Assembly: GCF_023072595.1 (NCBI RefSeq)
Contig: NZ_JALLGK010000010.1
Span: forward strand, 124,001 to 188,000
DNA from: Streptomyces sp. XM4193
GTDB taxonomy: Bacteria; Actinomycetota; Actinomycetes; Streptomycetales; Streptomycetaceae
Direction: 5' to 3'
DNA: 64,000 nucleotides
The notes beneath the pieces were generated by a model. It did no database searches. It was not told the origin of the DNA and saw nothing but the letters and a program-made list of their open reading frames with translations. Every line of letters begins with the position of its first letter. The stretch's first letter is position 1. Below, piece by piece: positions 60,239 through 64,000 of the stretch. The position numbers and the translations under genes were made by a program.

Positions 60239-62947
60239 TCAGGCCTCGCCGCGGATACGGGCCAGCGCCTCGTCCAGGCCGTCCGCGTTGATCAGCACGT
60301 CGCGGGCCTTGGATCCCTCGCTGGGGCCGACGATGTCCCGGCTCTCCATCAGGTCCATCAGCCGGCCCGCCTTCGCGAAGCCCACCCGCAGCTTGCGCTG
60401 GAGCATCGAGGTCGAACCGAACTGGGTGGAGACCACCAGCTCCGCCGCCTGGCAGAGCAGATCGAGGTCGTCGCCGATCTCCTCGTCGATCTCCTTCTTC
60501 TTGCCCTGGCCCACCGTCACGTCGTCGCGGAAGACCGGCGCCATCTGCTCCTTGCAGTGCTGGACGACCCGGCCGATCTCGTCCTCGGTGACGTAGGCGC
60601 CCTGCATACGCGTCGGCTTGCTGGCGCCCATCGGCAGGAACAGGCCGTCGCCCTTGCCGATCAGCTTCTCCGCGCCGGGCTGGTCGAGGATGACGCGGCT
60701 GTCCGCGAGCGAGGAGGTCGCGAACGCCAGACGCGAGGGGACGTTCGCCTTGATGAGTCCGGTGACGACGTCCACCGAGGGCCGCTGGGTCGCGAGCACC
60801 AGGTGGATGCCGGCCGCCCGCGCCAGCTGGGTGATGCGCACGATGGCGTCCTCGACGTCCCTGGGCGCCACCATCATGAGGTCCGCCAGCTCGTCGACGA
60901 TCACCAGCAGATAGGGGTACGCCGACAGCTCCCGCTCACTGCCGGGAGGAGTGGTCAACTTGCCGCTGCGCACAGCGGCGTTGAAGTCGTCGATGTGACG
61001 GTAGCCGAAGGCGGCGAGGTCGTCGTAGCGCAGGTCCATCTCCCGCACCACCCACTGCAGCGCCTCGGCGGCCTTCTTGGGGTTGGTGATGATCGGGGTG
61101 ATCAGGTGCGGGATGCCCTCGTACGCCGTGAGCTCCACCCGCTTGGGGTCGACCAGCACCATCCGGACGTCCTCGGGGCTGGCCCGCACCATGATCGAGG
61201 TGATCAGCCCGTTGATGCAGGAGGACTTTCCGGACCCGGTGGCGCCGGCCACCAGGATGTGCGGCATCTTGGCGAGATTCGCCGACACATAGCCGCCTTC
61301 GACGTCCTTGCCCAGTGCGACCAGCATCGGGTGTTCGTCGCCCACCGCCTGCGCCGAGCGCAGGACGTCCCCGACGTTGACCATCTCCCGGTCGCTGTTG
61401 GGGATCTCGATCCCCACCGCCGACTTGCCGGGGATCGGTGAGATGATCCGCACGTCGGGGCTGGCGACGGCGTACGCGATGTTCTTGGTCAGCGCCGTGA
61501 TCTTCTCGACCTTCACCGCGGGGCCGAGCTCCACCTCGTAGCGCGTGACCGTCGGGCCGCGGGTGAAGCCGGTGACCGAGGCGTCCACCTTGAACTCGGT
61601 GAACACCGTGGAGAGCGAGTCGACGACCGCGTCGTTCGCGGCGCTGCGGGTGCGGCCGGGCCCTCCCCTCTCGAGCAGGTCGAGCGAGGGCAGGGAGTAG
61701 GTGATGTCACCGGCGAGCTGGAGCTGCTCGGCACGGGGCGGCAACGAGTCGGGCACGGAGCCCGCGGGCTTCGTCAGATCGGGTACGACGCCCTTGTCCA
61801 GGCCCTTCGAGGCGTCCTTCCCGGCCGTCGGAGCGGTGCCGTCCTCGGCGAGCAGCTCGTCCTGCTGCGATTCGGCGAGCTTGGCCATCCTGGCGCGCGC
61901 GGACTGGTTGCCCGACGCCGAGCTGCTGAGGTCGGCGATCAGCGAGGACGGTTGGATTCCGTGGAGCACCGCACCGTCGAGGTCGGCCGCGGCGGCAGCG
62001 GCGATGTCCACGGCGTCCAGCGAACTGTCGGGACCGGCGTCGTTGACCGACCGGCCGTCGTCGCGGCGGCGGGTACGACGGGAGCGGCGGTTGTCCAGCG
62101 CCTCCTTCTCGGCGTGGATCGGGTCCACGTCCTTGCGGAGATTGGCCCGACGGGGGCGGGGCGGGCGGCGCTGCTCGTCCTCGTCCGTGTGCTCCTCGTC
62201 GGCCTCGTCCTCCTCGTCCGCGTCCACCAGGCCCAGACGGACGCCGAGTTGACGCAGGCGCTCGGGAATCCGGTTCACGGGCGTGGCGGTGACCACCAGC
62301 ACGCCGAAGAGCGAGAGCAGCACCAGCAGGGGCACCGCCAACGCCTCGCTGACGGTGAAGATGAGCGGCTTCGAGGAGGCCCAACCGATCAGACCGCCCG
62401 CGTCCTGCATCGCGTCGTGGCCGTCCGAGCGACCGGGCGAACCGCAGGCCATGTGCACCAGCCCGAGCACACCGAGCACCAGCGCGGAGAGCCCCACGAC
62501 GATCCGGCCGTTGGCCTCCGGCTTCTCCGGATGCCTTATGAAACGCACCGCCATGACGCCCAGCAGAATCGGCACCAGCAGGTCGAGACGCCCGAACGCG
62601 CCGGTGATCAGCATCGTGATCAGGTCCCCGACCGGCCCGCGCAGATTCGACCAGGTCCCGGCGGCCACCACCAGAGCGAGGCCGAGCAGCAGCAGCGCGA
62701 GCCCGTCCTTGCGGTGGGCCTGGTCAAGTCCCTTGGCCCCGGCCCCTATTCCGCGGAACACCGACCCGACGGCGTGCGCGACGCCGAGCCAGATCGCGCG
62801 CAGCAGCCGGTAGAGGCCGTTGCGCGGCGGAGGGGGTGGTGCCGCCTTCTTGGCGGGCGCCTTGCGGGGGGAGGCCTTCTTCGCCGGAGACTTCCCGGCC
62901 GCTGCTTTCTTCGCGGGCGCCTTCTTGCCGGACGTACGTGAGGCCAT
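60239..62947 (-). CDS. ftsK: DNA translocase FtsK/SpoIIIE
   Basis: 902 residues from ATG. An AKKA-repeat N-terminus (histone H1-like), four membrane segments, an acidic/charged linker, the motor domain with Walker A VAGATGSGKSS and Walker B VIVDELADLM, and a C-terminal gamma winged helix (LLCQAAELVVSTQFGSTSML) that reads KOPS-like sites. It clears chromosomes from closing septa in sporulating hyphae. Confidence 0.97.
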   Translation of the reverse strand: MASRTSGKKAPAKKAAAGKSPAKKASPRKAPAKKAAPPPPPRNGLYRLLRAIWLGVAHAVGSVFRGIGAGAKGLDQAHRKDGLALLLLGLALVVAAGTWSNLRGPVGDLITMLITGAFGRLDLLVPILLGVMAVRFIRHPEKPEANGRIVVGLSALVLGVLGLVHMACGSPGRSDGHDAMQDAGGLIGWASSKPLIFTVSEALAVPLLVLLSLFGVLVVTATPVNRIPERLRQLGVRLGLVDADEEDEADEEHTDEDEQRRPPRPRRANLRKDVDPIHAEKEALDNRRSRRTRRRDDGRSVNDAGPDSSLDAVDIAAAAAADLDGAVLHGIQPSSLIADLSSSASGNQSARARMAKLAESQQDELLAEDGTAPTAGKDASKGLDKGVVPDLTKPAGSVPDSLPPRAEQLQLAGDITYSLPSLDLLERGGPGRTRSAANDAVVDSLSTVFTEFKVDASVTGFTRGPTVTRYEVELGPAVKVEKITALTKNIAYAVASPDVRIISPIPGKSAVGIEIPNSDREMVNVGDVLRSAQAVGDEHPMLVALGKDVEGGYVSANLAKMPHILVAGATGSGKSSCINGLITSIMVRASPEDVRMVLVDPKRVELTAYEGIPHLITPIITNPKKAAEALQWVVREMDLRYDDLAAFGYRHIDDFNAAVRSGKLTTPPGSERELSAYPYLLVIVDELADLMMVAPRDVEDAIVRITQLARAAGIHLVLATQRPSVDVVTGLIKANVPSRLAFATSSLADSRVILDQPGAEKLIGKGDGLFLPMGASKPTRMQGAYVTEDEIGRVVQHCKEQMAPVFRDDVTVGQGKKKEIDEEIGDDLDLLCQAAELVVSTQFGSTSMLQRKLRVGFAKAGRLMDLMESRDIVGPSEGSKARDVLINADGLDEALARIRGEA

Positions 62948-63001
62948 GACGGAGAGGTTACCGCCGTCCGCGAGCGGGGGCGCGGAGGGATTGGGCGGAG
63001 C

Positions 63002-63030
63002 AAGGAGGCTGACGATTCGTCAGCCTCCTT
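63002..63030 (-). terminator. Terminator hairpin downstream of the osaB response regulator
   Basis: AAGGAGGCTGACGA (63002-63015) and TCGTCAGCCTCCTT (63017-63030) form an almost unbroken palindrome between osaB and ftsK. Because the arms are separated by one base, the real loop will be a few bases wider. Confidence 0.88.
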
Positions 63031-63092
63031 CGCGGCGCCTGCGAACGGGCCTGCGACCGCAGGACGCGGCCTGCGGTGCGCCCGTCCGGCCG

Positions 63093-63740
63093 TTACTGAG
63101 TGCCGGGCTCCAGGGCGTCAAGTGCCCTGCGCAGCCCGGTGAGTTTGCGCTCGAGGTGGGCGGCGGTGGCGACCGCCGCCCCGTCGGCGCTGTCGGCGAG
63201 CTGCTTGGAGAGCGCCTCGGCCTGCTCCTCGACCGCGGCGAGGCGGGCGGAGAGCTCGGCGACGAGCCCCACTGCCTCCCGGTCCTCGGACGAGGCCGCC
63301 TGGCCGCCGTCGAGCTGCGCGCGCAGCAGTGAAGCCTGCTCCCGGAGCTGGACGTTCTTCATGTAGAGGTCGACGAAGACCGACACCTTCGCCCGCAGCA
63401 CCCACGGGTCGAAGGGCTTGGAGATGTAGTCCACGGCGCCGGCCGCGTAGCCGCGGAAGGTGTGGTGCGGCCCGTGGTTGATCGCGGTCAGGAAGATGAT
63501 CGGGATGTCCCGGGTCCGCTCCCGGCGTTTGATGTGCGCGGCTGTCTCGAATCCATCCATACCCGGCATCTGCACATCGAGCAGAATCACCGCGAAATCG
63601 TCCGTCAGAAGTGCCTTGAGCGCTTCCTCCCCGGACGATGCCCGCACCAGCGTCTGATCGAGCGCGGAGAGAATTGCCTCCAGCGCCAGCAGATTTTCCG
63701 GCCGGTCATCGACCAGGAGGATCTTGGCCTTCTGCACCAT
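63093..63740 (-). CDS. osaB: Response regulator OsaB-like (receiver plus coiled coil)
   Basis: 215 residues from ATG at 63740 with AGGAGG upstream. The receiver domain has KILLVDDRPENLLALEAILS, the phospho-Asp in VILLDVQMPGMDGFE and the conserved Lys in YISKPFDP. No DNA-binding domain follows; the last 80 residues form a coiled-coil rich in Ala, Glu and Leu (VAELSARLAAVEEQAEALSK). This matches OsaB of Streptomyces, an osmoadaptation regulator next to ftsK. Its hybrid kinase OsaA is expected beyond the window; 63741-64000 shows no gene. Confidence 0.88.
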   Translation of the reverse strand: MVQKAKILLVDDRPENLLALEAILSALDQTLVRASSGEEALKALLTDDFAVILLDVQMPGMDGFETAAHIKRRERTRDIPIIFLTAINHGPHHTFRGYAAGAVDYISKPFDPWVLRAKVSVFVDLYMKNVQLREQASLLRAQLDGGQAASSEDREAVGLVAELSARLAAVEEQAEALSKQLADSADGAAVATAAHLERKLTGLRRALDALEPGTQ

Positions 63741-64000
63741 GACCCGTCCTCCTCGCCCCGGCAGCGCCTGGGACGCCACCCCTTGGAACGACTCTTCTGC
63801 GCCGCCCGTTCTTGTGCCGGTCATGGTAGCCGCACCGAGCGGCCCACCACACCCTGTCACCGAGATGTCACCGTGCACGTACCGGGAACGCTTCGGAAGA
63901 CCAGAAGGTTCCTGGAATAACGCACTTCCACCCTCAAACGACCACAGTCTGTCAGCAGTGGTCCTCCGGAAGGGTATCGGGCGTCACTTCTCCCCCATCC

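Overview
The window is a high-GC chromosome segment with the gene content and order of a Streptomyces core region: nrdJ-nrdR / lexA / dinG-type helicase, hflX-rshA-dapF-miaA-miaB, gluABCD with gluR-gluK, recX-recA, and clgR-cinA-pgsA-rimO-rodZ-ftsK-osaB. Codons end almost always in G or C, several starts are GTG, and there are Streptomyces-specific families (DUF3046 beside recA, an MT0933-type antitoxin, an RshA paralogue). No rRNA, tRNA, CRISPR array, prophage or insertion sequence was recognised. I place the organism in Streptomyces or a close relative and cannot name a species.

Layout. 1-5.3 kb: end of a dienelactone-hydrolase-like gene, then the B12-dependent ribonucleotide reductase operon nrdR-nrdJ with two NrdR boxes, back to back with lexA and its own SOS box. 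5.4-13.5 kb: a DinG-like helicase, a two-gene NIS metallophore unit (GNAT plus IucA/IucC synthetase) with a Zur-like palindrome in front, and a tandem pair of exported trypsin-like proteases. 13.5-17.8 kb: panD, then a corrinoid ABC importer plus a small [2Fe-2S] ferredoxin behind a cobalamin riboswitch. 18.1-27.9 kb: hflX, rshA, dapF, a membrane protein, miaA, a small antitoxin-like protein, a LigB-like protein and miaB. 28.0-31.0 kb: an orphan TAXI binding protein and an FAD monooxygenase. 31.2-37.4 kb: glutamate importer gluABCD and the divergent two-component pair gluR-gluK. 37.5-44.6 kb: an accessory stretch with alpha-mannosidase, a GH5-like hydrolase, a small membrane protein and a PEP-mutase/isocitrate-lyase-type enzyme, with long repeat-rich spacers. 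44.8-50 kb: recX, recA, a DUF3046 gene, azlD, azlC and an AraC regulator. 50.1-55.5 kb: lhr and an endonuclease VIII-type glycosylase in an apparent operon. 55.9-64 kb: clgR, cinA, pgsA, rimO, rodZ, ftsK and the response regulator osaB.

How the genes connect. Two themes recur. The first is DNA damage and nucleotide supply: lexA, recA and recX, a DinG-type helicase, lhr-nei, ftsK and nrdRJ. SOS-box-like sites are visible before lexA and recA. The second is corrinoid supply and use: a riboswitch-controlled importer lies about 11 kb from a B12-dependent reductase. The glutamate system has its own sensor pair and an intercistronic hairpin after the binding-protein gene. The least-explained elements are the metallophore unit with its possible zinc-responsive operator, the ferredoxin in the B12 operon, the tandem proteases with a shared Trp-rich preamble, the RshA protein with a degraded synthetase site, and an overlapping reading frame opposite the end of nei.
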